Assembly (NCBI RefSeq): GCF_932294415.1
Contig: NC_065536.1
Coordinates: forward strand, 3,916,974-3,980,973
From: Quercus robur
Lineage: Eukaryota > Streptophyta > Magnoliopsida > Fagales > Fagaceae
Reading direction: 5' to 3'
DNA: 64,000 nt
The translations under genes were made by a program, and so were the position numbers. The number at the start of each line of letters is the position of its first letter. Position 1 is the first letter of the stretch. Under the pieces are notes generated by a model. That model was not told the origin of the DNA. It searched no databases and saw only the letters and a list, made by a program, of their open reading frames with translations. Below, in pieces: positions 22,804 to 33,589 of the stretch.

Positions 22804-23092
22804 AAACTCCGTTCTTGGCATCAAACAAACATCTCTAGCAAGCAAAGAAGATTCTCATGTGCACATCACCAATAGAAGTCAGAGCATGCTTCTCAGCTGG
22901 ATCTAGACTCCACGGCATCTCGCAGCCACTGTGGCGCAGTGCTGTGTCCAAGATCCACAGACTCAAGCAAATCGTGACTTAACTTATCAGATCTGTGCAA
23001 ATCCAAGCCTCGCCTGACGAAACCAACACCACAGACGTGTTCCAAGATCTCTCGCGACCAAAACCCAGAAATCCGGTCACCCAAATCCCTGC

Positions 23093-23455
23093 CACGCGCC
23101 TCCACGCGCCGATGAAGCCGCCGGAAAATTCCCACGCGCCGTCTCAGATTCATTACTTCAGATGGTCTTATTGGCCACACGCGCCGTCCAATCGGCCATG
23201 TCGACCACCGATCTACCTACGGAAGAAATATCGTCTTCAACGGCCGCTGCACGCGCCTCCACGCGCCACCTGGGCTTCTGGCTTCTCCTCCACGCGCCGG
23301 TAACGCTGTCACATGCATTCCACGCGCCACCATGAAGGCCTCCTCGTCCACCGATCTAGAGAACCTGAAATTCTGGGCATCAACCGAGCTTACACGCGCC
23401 GCCACGCGCCGCCACGCGCCTCTCAAGTGTCTGGCTTCTCCTCCACGCGCCGGCA
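23093..23455 (+). repeat. Dispersed array of the 8-mer CACGCGCC
   Basis: CACGCGCC occurs 12 times in about 360 bases (for example 23093, 23103, 23133, 23291, 23393, 23403, 23413). It includes two longer copies of GGCTTCTCCTCCACGCGCCG near 23280 and 23435. The array sits in the non-coding interior of the LTR element and is very GC-rich compared with the rest of the window. Confidence 0.85.
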
Positions 23456-23633
23456 ATGACGTCATGCGCCTTCCACTCGCCGGAAAACTGCTGCTGACGT
23501 CATCCGATGACGTCATCACTCCACGTCAGCAGCCACGCAAGCGCAGCCACGTCAGCCCTAGTCCACGTCAGCGACACGTCATCAGCCACGTCAGCAGTGT
23601 CGTCCCGTCAGCACCACGTCATCTAGCTGACCG

Positions 23634-23752
23634 TTGACCCGGACCGACCCGACCCGGACCACCCGGATCTGACCCATGAGCACTTTGACTGTTGACTTTG
23701 ACCTGGACCAGTTGACTTTGACTTTTTGGTTTGACCTTTGACCAAAAGTCAA
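23634..23752 (+). repeat. Cluster of TTGAC (W-box core) motifs
   Basis: TTGAC starts at 23634, 23685, 23692, 23698, 23712, 23718, 23731 and 23738 on the plus strand and once on the minus strand (23748-23752), within 120 bases. TTGAC(C/T) is the WRKY factor core. Whether it is used is not known; it could be a simple repeat. Confidence 0.6.
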
Positions 23753-23950
23753 AATTTCCAAAAAGGACCTATCTTGCTCAGTTTTTCGCGTAGATTCCGA
23801 TTTTGGCCTCCGTTTCTTCATTTGAAGCTCCGAAATTGGACATTTGGCACATTCTTCATTGTGGTTTCTTCAAAGGCATTCTACAAGGCATCTCCAAGTG
23901 ATCTTCTCATGCTTATCCAACCTCAAGTCTTCATCAAGCTTCCGCCTTGA

Positions 23951-23963
23951 GTTTGAGGGAGGG
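23951..23963 (+). promoter_or_regulatory. Polypurine tract of the PPR-gene element
   Basis: GTTTGAGGGAGGG lies directly before the 3' LTR. Confidence 0.8.
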
Positions 23964-24312
23964 TGTTAGAGATATATATTATTCATATTAGCCCAATGTA
24001 ATAGGCCCAACCCTAATTCTACTTTGTGTGCAAGTCAAGTCTCCTACTTGTACTAGAAGTCTATTAGTCTAGGGTTTAGTCACCTATATATACTCATGTT
24101 AGGGTTCATTGTAACACAGGAAGTTATTGTACTACACTCTCATATAATAAAGATGTAGCCCTTAAGGGATTCCTCCGTGGATGTAGGCCGTAAGGCTGAA
24201 CCACGTAACCCTTGTGTTCTCAGTGTTCCTCCTCTATGCTTCCTCTTCCGCATCCACTCTAGCATACACAACATGGTATAACACATCGCGTTGCTAATAT
24301 TAATATTTAACA
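23964..24312 (+). repeat. 3' LTR of the PPR-gene element
   Basis: Complete LTR with TG...CA ends, 349 bases, followed by AGAAG of the PPR presequence exon. Confidence 0.92.
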
Positions 24313-24393
24313 AGAAGTAAAAGCACGAAATGGAAGGCTTACTCTAATAATCAAACGATTGCAAAGAAGCAGAGAGGATGTTGATTTACCCAT

Positions 24394-24560
24394 TTCACAA
24401 TGACGACAGTCTCAGCTACCAGCTCGGGTCAGGTTCGGTTTCGGCTTAGCTTCGGAACTTCAAAAATCGAAAGGAGAAATCGTGGTGGTGGAGTGGCAGA
24501 TAGGAGGGCGAAGCAGTGAGTAGGACTGGATGAGAATGATTTGTATTTCTGAGATAATTG
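24394..24560 (-). promoter_or_regulatory. Leader and upstream region of the PPR gene
   Basis: Minus-strand sequence 5' of ATG 24393, moderately GC-rich. The start context is GTGAAATGG. No TATA box assigned. Confidence 0.4.
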
Positions 24561-25603
24561 GAAACTCGTTCAAACCCATTTTGACCTAAAAAAGACAATA
24601 AAAAATTGTAAGGTTAGACACATATATATATATATATATATATAGTATTTTTTTTATTAAATACTTTTCAAAAAACACACCCCTCAATTTTTTATTATAA
24701 TCAAATTAAAAAGAAAAGTTTCTAAACACACCAATAGCATAGGTGGGAAGCTCGTTCAGACCCTTTTTGACCTAAAAATACAATAAAAAATTATAAGGTT
24801 AGACACATTTTGTTTTACTGCACGTGTCCTATCTAAATTTTATTGAAATTTTTGTTCATGTTGTGCAAAAAATAAAGAGTATAATATAAAATAAAAAGAA
24901 CCGTCAAAAATGCAATAAAGAAAAAAAAAAGAGTAAAGCTATGTGTTTATTAGAAAAAAAACTAAAATTAAAAATTAGAAAAGAGAGAGTAAAACTCATC
25001 TATAACTTGAAAAATGTTTAACTCTTATACTAGGTATAATTTGAACTTATATAATCTAAATATATAACTAAAGTTAAAACTGAGAGCAAATGTAAAAGTA
25101 AATATTTTTTAATTATCAAATGAGGTAGGCTAGTCTTAGCAACTAGAAGTCTCATTTAGGCTCATGTAAGGTATATATATTGCCCTACTTTATTATTATA
25201 AAAAAGATGAATATTTTATAATTAATTTATTTGGTGTGTTTACTATCACGTTCACTGACCTCTTTATCCAGAACCTATAATAGTAAGATAAGTTGAAACT
25301 TGAAACTTGTGAATTGGTATATGCTTTAAGTACTAAGTTGTGAAAGATGTGGGGTTCAAGTGATAAGTTTAATTGTAATGATATCTTTTGTGATATTTTA
25401 TGTTTGTGGCTTAAACCACATTTTCTCCTATCCACTATTTACCAATAAATTTTTTATCTCGAAAAGAGACTGCAAATAATTTGTACTTATGTAAAATTAT
25501 AATTTTGTGCATCAGTTTATTCTTTTATGGCCAGTGTTTTTACCGACTTTAATTGAAACCTTTCACCTAGAATGGCTGCATACAGTTTGAGGAAAAATAT
25601 GTG
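24561..25603. other. AT-rich intergenic DNA with a local duplication
   Basis: A unit of about 55 bases with TTTTGACCTAAAAA and TAAGGTTAGACACAT is present twice, near 24563-24620 and 24748-24808, about 185 bases apart. An (AT)n tract lies near 24622-24643. No gene seen. Confidence 0.6.
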
Positions 25604-25920
25604 TTAGGTTCTAAAAGTTTAGAATAATTGGCAAACCGTGAACACAAACTTGTCTAGATATAAATCCTAGAGTCTATAGGTATTATTAGACAATGCTCAA
25701 GGTGATACAAGTTAAGATTCAAGATTATACAAGTTGTAAAAAGAAGAGTTCAGAAACTGTCTGGTTCAACCGATCGAAAGACAAGCTTGACCAATCGAAA
25801 CATGTATCTACAGAATTTTAAGTTCGGTCCAACAACAATTCAAGTCTATTAAGGATTAGGGTTTCAGATCTACTTTTTCTAGTATATAAAAGAAACCTTA
25901 AGCACGTTTCAAGTTGGATG
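25602..25920 (+). mobile_element. Probable 5' fragment of an LTR
   Basis: It begins TGTTAGGTTCTAAAAGTTTAG and has AACCGATCGAAAG and CCAATCGAAACATG motifs and a TATATAAAAGAAACC box near 25883. Its layout resembles the LTR-like block at 62304-63147. No 3' terminus or target duplication found. Confidence 0.35.
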
Positions 25921-26251
25921 GATTCATACATGTCACCAATTTAAAGTGGTTTGAAGAATTTTATTCCAAATTAATTTGGAGATAATCTTTGTTTGGAGGG
26001 GAAGTGAAGTTTTAATTAAGGCAATAGCACATTCAATTATCAATCCCAACTTTTACAATGAAATTGCTTCAGGCTTTCAGATTCAATGCATGATAAATTG
26101 CAAGCATTGATGAGAGATTTTGGTGGGGCCAAAAGGATAACGAGCATAAGATTTGTGTCGGTTGGTTGGCTGGCTTGGGGAGAAAAACGTGTATATCAAA
26201 GGTATTTTTTCATGAAAAAGAGTTGGAAAAAACAATGAATGAAACTTGAAA

Positions 26252-28054
26252 ATGAGCTCTCGCTCCAAGCCCTGTGGACTATCTAGGGAAGAGGAAGAAG
26301 AACTTGCCAAAAGCAAGAAAAAGGTTAAGGACGTTCATCATGCTAGTTTTAATGATGGATCCAATGAAAATGAGCTCTCTTAGAACCAACAGAACGCTTG
26401 GTTTTCACCCAAAGACTCCTTCAAAGACAATTTGGTAGGAGTTATTCCAGGTGCTTATGCCAAAGCTTTCGACTTCACAGACTATATGGAAGCAGAGGAC
26501 GGAGCGAAATCAGATGAAGAGGTGGAGGACCTCCGTGAGGGACTTGCTGTCGTGGAGCTAACTAGGGACACCAAACTCTGTATTAGGAGTCCTTGGTTAA
26601 GAGCACTGATTATAAAGCTATATGGGAAAACCATGGGCCTTAACTTCCTTCAAACCAAGCTTAACTTTCTATGGAAGCCAGTTGGGAGATTAGACTGTGT
26701 GGATTTGGGGAACGAGTTCTACTTAGTCCATTTTTCATTGAAAGAAGACATGGATGCAATCCTGGAAAAAAGGGCCGTGGTTCATCGGTGGGCATTATCT
26801 GTCCATTCGGCCATGGGAGCCTTTCTTCAAACCGTCCACAGCGAGCGTTTCATTGATAGCGGTATGGGTTAAGCTCCATGAGTTACCTATGGAGCTGTAT
26901 GAAGTTGAGGTCTTGAAGTAGATTGGTGCATCCATAGGCAAGGTTCTCCGGATAGACACTTACACTACCATGGAAGCCAGAGGGAGATATGCTAGGTTGT
27001 GCATTCAAGTGGATACTAATAAGCCATTTATCAACACCGTTCTCATCGGAAAATTCGAGTAGTCCGTTAGCTATGAAGGAATACACGAGCTGTGTTTTTC
27101 CTGTGGTAGGGTAGGCCACAAAGGGGACTCATGCTCGTACACTATCAAAAACCCAAAACCGCCGGTGGCAGAAATTCCGTCAAAAGGAGGAGGAGGTCGG
27201 ACTTAAAGCCCACACAGGTTGCATGATGCATACAGTACCATGCCAGGTAGTGGCACGACAAAGGAGCAGATACGGAGGAGGACAAGTATGGGCCTTGGTT
27301 GCTTGTGACACGTAGAAGGATAGGACAAAGAAGGAGCAGAAATTCCATTAGACCAGAGGTCCCCACAAGACCCGTGTCGAGCTTAGAGACTAAAGAAAGC
27401 CAACACGAAATTACCAATAATTCTACTAAAATGGGCCGGCATGTGGAGTTGGGCGTTGAAACAAAAGATAAATTCTTATATAGTGGGCTAGCGAAGTTGG
27501 GCCTCGTGCTCAAGGAGTTCAATATTGAAGGGAAAGCCCAAGTGGAGCCCCACATTCGGTCCAGCCCATCAGTCAAGGGTAAAAATGAATTAGCTAGAAG
27601 CAGGGTAGCCAAGAGCTCCATTAGGTCAGCCGAAGGAAAAAGTGAAAAGCAAAATCTAAGTTCATCATCTTCCTGGTCCTTACTCAACAACAAAGGCACC
27701 AAAGGCTTTAATGGCCCTTTCCAATTCACTGCTTCATCCAGCATTGGTTTGGGTCATCAAGTCCAAGATTCTCCTCCTTGTACCCCAAAAGGAGATGAAG
27801 AGCAGGAGGGGTTACTTCGTCAAGGCACGAATGGGTTTGTTGCTAAACGAGAAATGGGTCCCTCAAAGAACTCTCCCTCATTCCTTAATGATTATGAAGA
27901 GGTGCGAGATCAGCCCCATGAGGAGGGAACCAAACTTGTTAGGAATGGAGCATCTTCTAACCTTGTGCTTAGAGAAAGGGTAGATAAAGGAGAGACTTGT
28001 GATGAACAGATGGAAGTGGAGGAAGGAGGCGGACTTGCAAATTCCACATTATGA
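26252..28054 (+). pseudogene. LINE ORF1 (DUF4283 and zinc knuckle), disabled
   Basis: From ATG 26252 (MSSRSKPCGLSREEEEEL) the frame meets TAG near 26381 and continues with a DUF4283-type domain (IRSPWLRALIIKLYGKTMG, LGNEFYLVHFSLKEDMDAIL). A frameshift follows near 26780, then EPFFKPSTASVSLIAVWVKL with further TAG stops, and a zinc knuckle CFSCGRVGHKGDSC near 27093-27135. The Ser- and Gly-rich C-terminal part is open at 27299-28054. ORF1 proteins of plant LINEs bind RNA. The upstream frame 26083-26316 (minus) is a shadow. Confidence 0.85.
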
Positions 28055-28078
28055 GTTTTCTATGGATTTTTGTTTTTC

Positions 28079-30955
28079 ATGAATATTATAGTTTGGAATA
28101 GTAGGGGTGTTCTAAAGCCCAAATTTCAGTCTCATGTCAAGGAGCTAACCTAAAACCACAATCCTGCTATTTTGGTGGTTACAGAAACTCGGCTAAGGGG
28201 TGATAGAGCTATGGAGATAATAGACCGTCTTCCTTTTGAGGGTGCCATTTATACCGAGAAGATTGGTTTGGTTGGAGGAATCTAGTTGCTTTGGAATTCA
28301 AATATGGTAGAGGTGGTGCAACTTGCTAACACAAAGCAAGAGATTCATGTGGAAGTGAAGGTACACTCCTCTAACCAATCTTGGATATTCTCTGCTATAT
28401 ATGCTAGTCCTAAGAGTGCAGAAAGATGTATTCTCTGGGAAAATCTAGCTAAGGTTTTTGAGTTACATAATAAGCCTTGGGTGATAGCTGGAGATTTCAA
28501 TGAATCGCTTGCAGAAGAGGATAAATTTGGGGGTAGGCCAGTGAGCATATCTAGATCTCTCCTCTTTAAAGAATGCATGGATAAGTGAAATATGGTGGAC
28601 ATGAGATTTACCTGGTCTAACAAAAGGGATGTTAATAACCTGATTCAGGAAAGAATTGATAGGTTCTTTATGAACTCTAGCTGGTGTTTGCTCTACCCAG
28701 ATGCCATAGCAACTCATCTAACAAGATGTCATTCACCCTATACTTATGGAAACCAATCCTAGAAGACCCACTCAACTGAGTAGACCCTTCAGATTTCAGA
28801 GTTTTTGGCTCTTTGACCCCTCCTTTCCAAACGTGGTTAACTAGGCTTGGAGACAGCCAAGGAAGCTTTCAGAAGCTATGGAAGCTTTCTCCAAAGAAGC
28901 TACAGTATGGAACAAAAACCACTTCAGAAATATCTTTGGCAAAAAGAGAAGAATTATGGCTCGGTTAAGGGGTATTCAAATGGCTATGGCCTCCAATCCC
29001 TCCTCCTCCCTAATCATTCTTGAGAATTAACTTTTGAGAGAGTTGGATGTTGTTCTTGATCAGGAAGCGGAATTATGGGCTCTCAAATCTAGAATTAACT
29101 GGATGGTGCTGGGTGATAGAAACACTTCCTTTTATCATGTGTCTGCGCTTGCCAGAAGAAAGAGAAACCTCATTACATCAGTCAAGAATGAGGTTGGAGA
29201 GTGGCTGTTTGAGGAAAGAGAGGTCATGAATCATTTCAGGGAAGGGTTCATTAGTCTTTACTCCACATCTCAAGAGTCAGCTACCTGGGGACTTGATTAT
29301 CATTCTAAGTGGCAATCCAAGCTGTCAGATGAAGAGAAGAACAATATTAGCCTTATGGTGACAGATGAAGAAATCTCTACAGCCCTCTGGTCCATGAAGG
29401 CTTTCAAGGCCCTAGGACCAAACGGGTTCCATGCAAGCTTTTTTCAAAGGTTTTGGCTCATCATGGGCAACTCGGTTAAAGAAGAGATAAAGCAAATCTT
29501 TGGGACCAAGAAAATTCCAGACTACCTAAACAGAACTAGCATCGTTCTTATCCCGAAAGTGCAAGGGCCAGAGTCTATCAATAACTATCACCCCATAAGC
29601 CTTTGCAACACAGTTTATAAGATTATAACTAAAGTCATAGTTAATAGGCTTAGGCCTTATCTGGATTAGCTTATCTCTCCCTGCCAAACTGCTTTCATCC
29701 CCGGTAGAAAAGGAGTGGATAATGCGATTATTGTTTAAGAGATCATTCACACAATGGGCAAAACGAAAGGGAGAGTGGGGTATATGGCCGTAAAGATTGA
29801 CCTAGAGATGGCCTACGACAAACTTGAATGGAGCTTCATAAGGGAAATTTTGAGAAGATACAACCTGCCAGATAATCTTATTGAGCTTATTATGAGCTGT
29901 ATTTCAACAATCTCGACATCTCTTCTTTTTAATGGGGGAAGCTTAGATTCATTTAAGGGTCATAAAATAGGCCACGACCCACAGCTCAACCCAGAAACCC
30001 GGCAGCCCACTGGGCTAATGGGCAGCCTGGCCCGTTGTTATTGAGACACATGGGTAGCCCACTAGCCCAGTGGGTCTGGCCGTGGTCTAGTTTTTATGCC
30101 CATGGGTACCCTGTGGGTTAGTCCAGTTGCCCAACCCGTTGCCCAGCCCGTTGGCCTAACCCAATAACTCATAATTCATAATAGAAATATATAGGAAGTG
30201 CATGAAGGATTGATCTTGAGATATTATAGAGAAATTTCTTAAGAGAACTCCCTCAACCACTAAGATACTCAAAGTAATTGTGCTAAACTTAGTTTACTAA
30301 ATATATATTTTTCTAGTAGTCTAGCAAATTTGAATTAACCATTTGACATTTTTATTTTATTTTATTAAAGATAAAAATAAAAAACTATTTAAAACCTTAA
30401 TAAAAAAAACTTAAATAGGTTTCCATCAACAAAACAAAAAATTAAATAGATTTGACTGTAAAAAAATTTGTAATTAAGTATTAAATTCTTTAATTCTTTC
30501 CTTTAAAAAAATAGATTGATTATTCCCTTATAAAAAATTGATTCTTTCCTTATAAAAATAATAAAATAACATGCTAACACAAGCCCATGAATAACCTATT
30601 AGGCCCAACCCAATAGCCCAGCTTGCTAGAGACAAACTAGGCATTGCCCATGGGCAGGGTCATGGGCTGAGGTTTTCTCTTTCGGCCCACTCTGACCCGG
30701 CTCGTTAACTAGTTAATAGCCCATTATGCCCAACGTATTGTGCCCATGGGCCAAGTAAAAATGGGTCAGACCGGCCCGACTCGGCCTATTAACAACCCTT
30801 AGATTCATTTCACTCTACTAGAGGGATAAGACAAGGTGATCCTATTTCCCCTTACATTTTTATCCTTTGCATGGATTTTCTAGGCCAATTGATCCAAGAG
30901 AAACGTGAGGTTAAAAAGTGGTGCCTAGTGAAAGCTTCAAGAAGTGGCATAAAAA
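28079..30955 (+). pseudogene. LINE ORF2 (endonuclease and reverse transcriptase), disabled and interrupted
   Basis: It starts MNIIVWNSRGVLKPKF, the usual start of plant LINE endonuclease. Then WIFSAIYASPKSAER and WVIAGDFNESL (endonuclease), WMVLGDRNTSFYHVSALAR, LIPKVQGPESINNYHPISL (RT) and GYMAVKIDLEMAYDKLEWSF. The RT is split at 29954 by a nested element and resumes at 30811 as FHSTRGIRQGDPISPYIFIL. Several in-frame stops (TAA near 28150, TAG near 28285, TGA near 28586, TAG near 29667, TAA near 29738). The RT active-site motif and 3' end are missing after about 30955. Dead copy. Confidence 0.88.
29955..30800. mobile_element. Nested non-autonomous DNA transposon inside the LINE RT
   Basis: Ends form an inverted repeat: AAGGGTCATAAAATAGGCC at the left and GGCCTATTAACAACCCTT at the right. 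A 10-base direct repeat AGATTCATTT lies at 29945-29954 and 30801-30810. Subterminal regions are rich in GGCCC, GCCCA and CCCATGGG motifs; the centre is AT-rich with no ORF. Terminal and subterminal sequence look hAT-like, but a 10-base duplication is longer than the 8 bases of hAT and would suit a Mutator-like element, so the superfamily is open. Removing it restores LINE reading across the site. Confidence 0.85.
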
Positions 30956-31021
30956 GTTGAAGTATTTTCCAAATTCTTAGTTCATGTGAAACCAAACGCA
31001 TCTTATGCTTGGAGAGTATAT

Positions 31022-31674
31022 TAGGGGTTGTTTGGTAAGAGTATTTAAATATAATTTTTTGTTTTGCAATCTATAAAATGGTGGGTCTCACACTTGAATT
31101 TATTGTTTGTCTAATATTTTCTAAATACAGTTTTCAAAAAACTGTATCCTATTTTCCTTATTTAAAACATGATTTTAAAAACGGCTTAAAGGGTGTTTTC
31201 AGGATATAAAAAATATTTTTAATGACATAGTTGTATATCTATTGAAAACAATGAACCCCACATATTTGTCTAAACTCTTTTATCTCTTAAATTTAGGAGT
31301 TTATCTTTATCACAAAAAGAATTCTCACACTTCAAATTTGAAACTTATTATTAAAAATAAAATAAAAAAACATGATGAGCTATATTCCTTTATCATTATC
31401 CACAAAAAAAAGAGAGAGTAATATATAGATTCTACACGTTACTTTTTATAAATATATATTTTTTTTTTAAATTTCAAAAATATAAATGGTCTCCCAAACA
31501 ATTATTTTTGTTTTTAGTATTTTGAAAATTGTTCTTAAAAGTGTGAACCAAACACGTAAAATATAAAAATTATTATTTGAAAACTAGTTTCAAGTTCAAT
31601 TTTTTGAAACTTGTTTTTATATTGTTTTGAAAACAAAAACAAAAACAAAAATTCTCCTACCAATCAGGCCCTTA
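31022..31674. mobile_element. MITE-like inverted-repeat element
   Basis: Left end TAGGGGTTGTTTGGTAAGAG and right end CTCCTACCAATCAGGCCCTTA are imperfect inverted repeats, with the GTTTGGTA terminal motif seen in many plant hAT MITEs. The interior is AT-rich and non-coding. No exact target duplication found. Confidence 0.5.
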
Positions 31675-32069
31675 CAATTCCAATATGTGACTTTTTAAAT
31701 CATTTTGTAACTTGATTGCAACTTTTCAAGTTTTGAGAACTAGATTGAAACTTTTATATTTTCTAGATATCAAATAATTTTTTTTTTCCCCAGATTAGTC
31801 GTTTCATCATTACTAGTTGTTAAAAAAAAAAAAAAACATATTCCATACGTGAATAATGTCAATTTTACAAATACCAATGGATGAAATGACTAACTCGTCG
31901 GAAAAGTTAAAAGTTCAAGGATTAAAATGACAAAAATTAAAATTTTTAACGATGAAAATGACAATTCACACAAGTATGTGCATCTTCACTTTTTATTTAT
32001 TTTTTATTTTTTATTTATTTAAGATTCACTAAATTCCCTTTGAGAATATCAATTCTACAATGAGCTATA
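31675..32069. other. AT-rich spacer
   Basis: No gene or element recognised; poly-T and poly-A runs only. Confidence 0.45.
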
Positions 32070-32449
32070 AAAGATCATGGTCTACAGTAAATCTATCTTA
32101 GGAGCACCCCTAAAACTTGAGAAGAAAGATGTTAAAAACCCTGGGCTAAGAAGGCTATCTCTCAAAAGCCTAAACAAAAGAAGCAGCATCTCTGTCATCA
32201 TTGTGGAGCTGCCAGTCATACTCAACCAAATTGCTACAAGTAGCTTGCCACTCAACGGAGCAATGACATGATAGCATCTGGGAACCAGAATCAGCTTCAA
32301 TCCTCTCTTGCTCCCCTTGGTGATCTTTTCAAAACCCTCATGTTCTTTTCGAACTTGAACGGTTATAATTCTTCCCCTTCACTACCGGTTCAAGGGTTTG
32401 CTAGACGGAAAGGTTCTTCCAAGGTGTGGAAGGAAAAGGGCTCCAAGTG
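32070..32449 (+). pseudogene. Retrotransposon gag fragment with zinc knuckle
   Basis: One frame reads KPKQKKQHLCHHCGAASHTQ then PNCYK, a CX2CX4HX4C knuckle (cysteines at about 32188, 32197 and 32233), a TAG, and then SNDMIASGNQNQLQSSLAPL and KGSSKVWKEKGSK to a stop at 32448. I recognise the tail as a common retroelement gag end in tree genomes (memory only). No LTR found on its left. Confidence 0.65.
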
Positions 32450-33589
32450 ATTCTATCACTTTTCTCTCTCTCTTCTTGTTTTTATGTGTGCATTACTTAT
32501 GTGTTTTGCTTTCATGTTTTGAGTCAGTCTAGTTTTTATACTTTGTTTGTTTAACATGTTTTTGTTTGGTTATTTTTCAGTTTTTGTTTGTTTTGTTTTT
32601 CTTTTTAAAAATAAAAAATAAAAAAAATTGAAAAATCAGAAAAATACAAAAACAGTGTGTGTTTTGTGTACTTTGGTACTTGTGTACCTTGGATGGCCAT
32701 TAAAACAAAGTCTTCTAAACTTTGTATCATTTGTAGCTTAGATGAGCATCTCTATGCACAACTAAGCAAGTGAGTTTTGTGGCTCGTGTTTGTGATGAGT
32801 ATGATTAAGTTGTCTCTTAAACTTAACACGCATATCACTCTTTTTGACTGGAAGGACTAAAAAATCTGAGAGAAAGGCATAAATAACCATCTCACCACTG
32901 TTGCCTGCCAATCATAATTTGACACCTGTATGCTTCGGCATAGCAAAAGTGCAGTGTCAATGACATTTGTGTGCTTAGGCATAGCAAAATTAAAATGTCA
33001 AATATCATTGGGTATTTCTTTTCTTTCTCTAATATGCCCATGCATGATATGCTTAAAAGAAAAAATATGCAAAGAATCAAAAGCAAAAAGATCAAAAATG
33101 CTTTAAACATGATTGCAAGCGTGTATTCTAGGAGATGTGGGAGTTATAGGATGTACTTCAAAGGTGATAGTCCCCATCAAGCAATCATGATTGTGTGTGA
33201 GTTAAAATGATTTTCTCATATCTCAAATTGTCATAACATGCATATATTTATGCAATCTTGCGATATTTTTCACACACAACACGCAATATTATTTGCTATT
33301 CTTGATACACGTGCAGGTACAATGTGATTTGGCCATCACTAGGTTTTACATGTGTTGATGTATGCTCACTAAACTGTCTGGACTTGTTTTTGATATAAAA
33401 TTGGTTAGATGTGTTTAGTGCGTATGTGTGTTTTTGAAGATCCATGTGCTTAATTTTTCATTTAAGAGATGTTTTTAAGAGCTTAATATGTTGATTGGAT
33501 CATTGGTTGAGTTGCATGTTAGATTGCATTCATGTCTGTGTTTTTCACATCTCAAAAAACTATTTTTAAAAGCTGGCTCAACACCTCCT
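32450..33589 (+). other. Non-coding internal region of a decayed retroelement
   Basis: T-rich sequence between the gag fragment and the TCGA-rich block. The paired frames 32892-33110 and 32971-33210 on opposite strands are not convincing. Confidence 0.4.

Larger units (their letters stand above)
22477..24312 (+). mobile_element. Non-coding LTR retroelement (TRIM/LARD-like) inside the PPR gene
   Basis: 3' LTR 23964-24312 (TGTTAGAGATAT...TTTAACA, 349 bases). 5' LTR 22477-22790 lacks about the first 35 bases but is apparently identical to the 3' LTR over the shared 307 bases. The primer site follows at once, and the polypurine tract GTTTGAGGGAGGG lies at 23951-23963. The internal 1173 bases carry no gag or pol and no credible ORF, so it is non-autonomous. 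Short target duplication AGAA at 22473-22476 and 24313-24316. Identical LTRs point to a recent insertion. Its LTR family also supplied the solo LTR at 39049-39391. The LTR style is Copia-like (inference). Confidence 0.9.
20766..24393 (-). pseudogene. RFL-class (P-type) PPR protein gene, split by an LTR element
   Basis: Main body 22472-20766 encodes tandem 35-residue pentatricopeptide repeats with the pattern VxTYxxLIxGxCxxGxxxEA, for example VVTYTTLIGGFCRVERV and VRTYTIMVKGFCKEGLIDEA, about 14 repeats. This is typical of restorer-of-fertility-like organelle RNA-binding proteins. The start codon lies on the far side of the inserted element: ATG 24393 begins MGKSTSSLLLCNRLIIRVSL, an Arg/Ser/Leu-rich mitochondrial-type presequence of 27 codons to 24313. 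Removing 22473-24312 joins ...FRAFTS to TIRENAKTPCQNRN in frame, giving 595 residues, a usual RFL length. No other lesion seen. As it stands translation would have to begin after the element, losing the targeting peptide, so it is probably non-functional or mistargeted. Function inferred from family: binding a specific mitochondrial transcript. Confidence 0.88.

Noticed and set aside
22893..23637. Several 95-102 aa frames on both strands inside the PPR-gene element
   Set aside because: They arise from the stop-poor GC-rich CACGCGCC region; none has gag, protease or other retroelement motifs, and opposite strands are equally open.
22477..24312. Cassandra-type TRIM (5S rRNA-carrying LTR)
   Set aside because: The LTR has no 5S-like A/C box region; it resembles a Copia-type LTR instead.
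22472..24318. The LTR element acting as a clean intron of the PPR gene
   Set aside because: On the minus strand the insertion edges are TCT/TGTTAA and TTCT/ACT, without an AG at the 3' edge, so precise splicing at the edges is not possible; other internal sites were not excluded.
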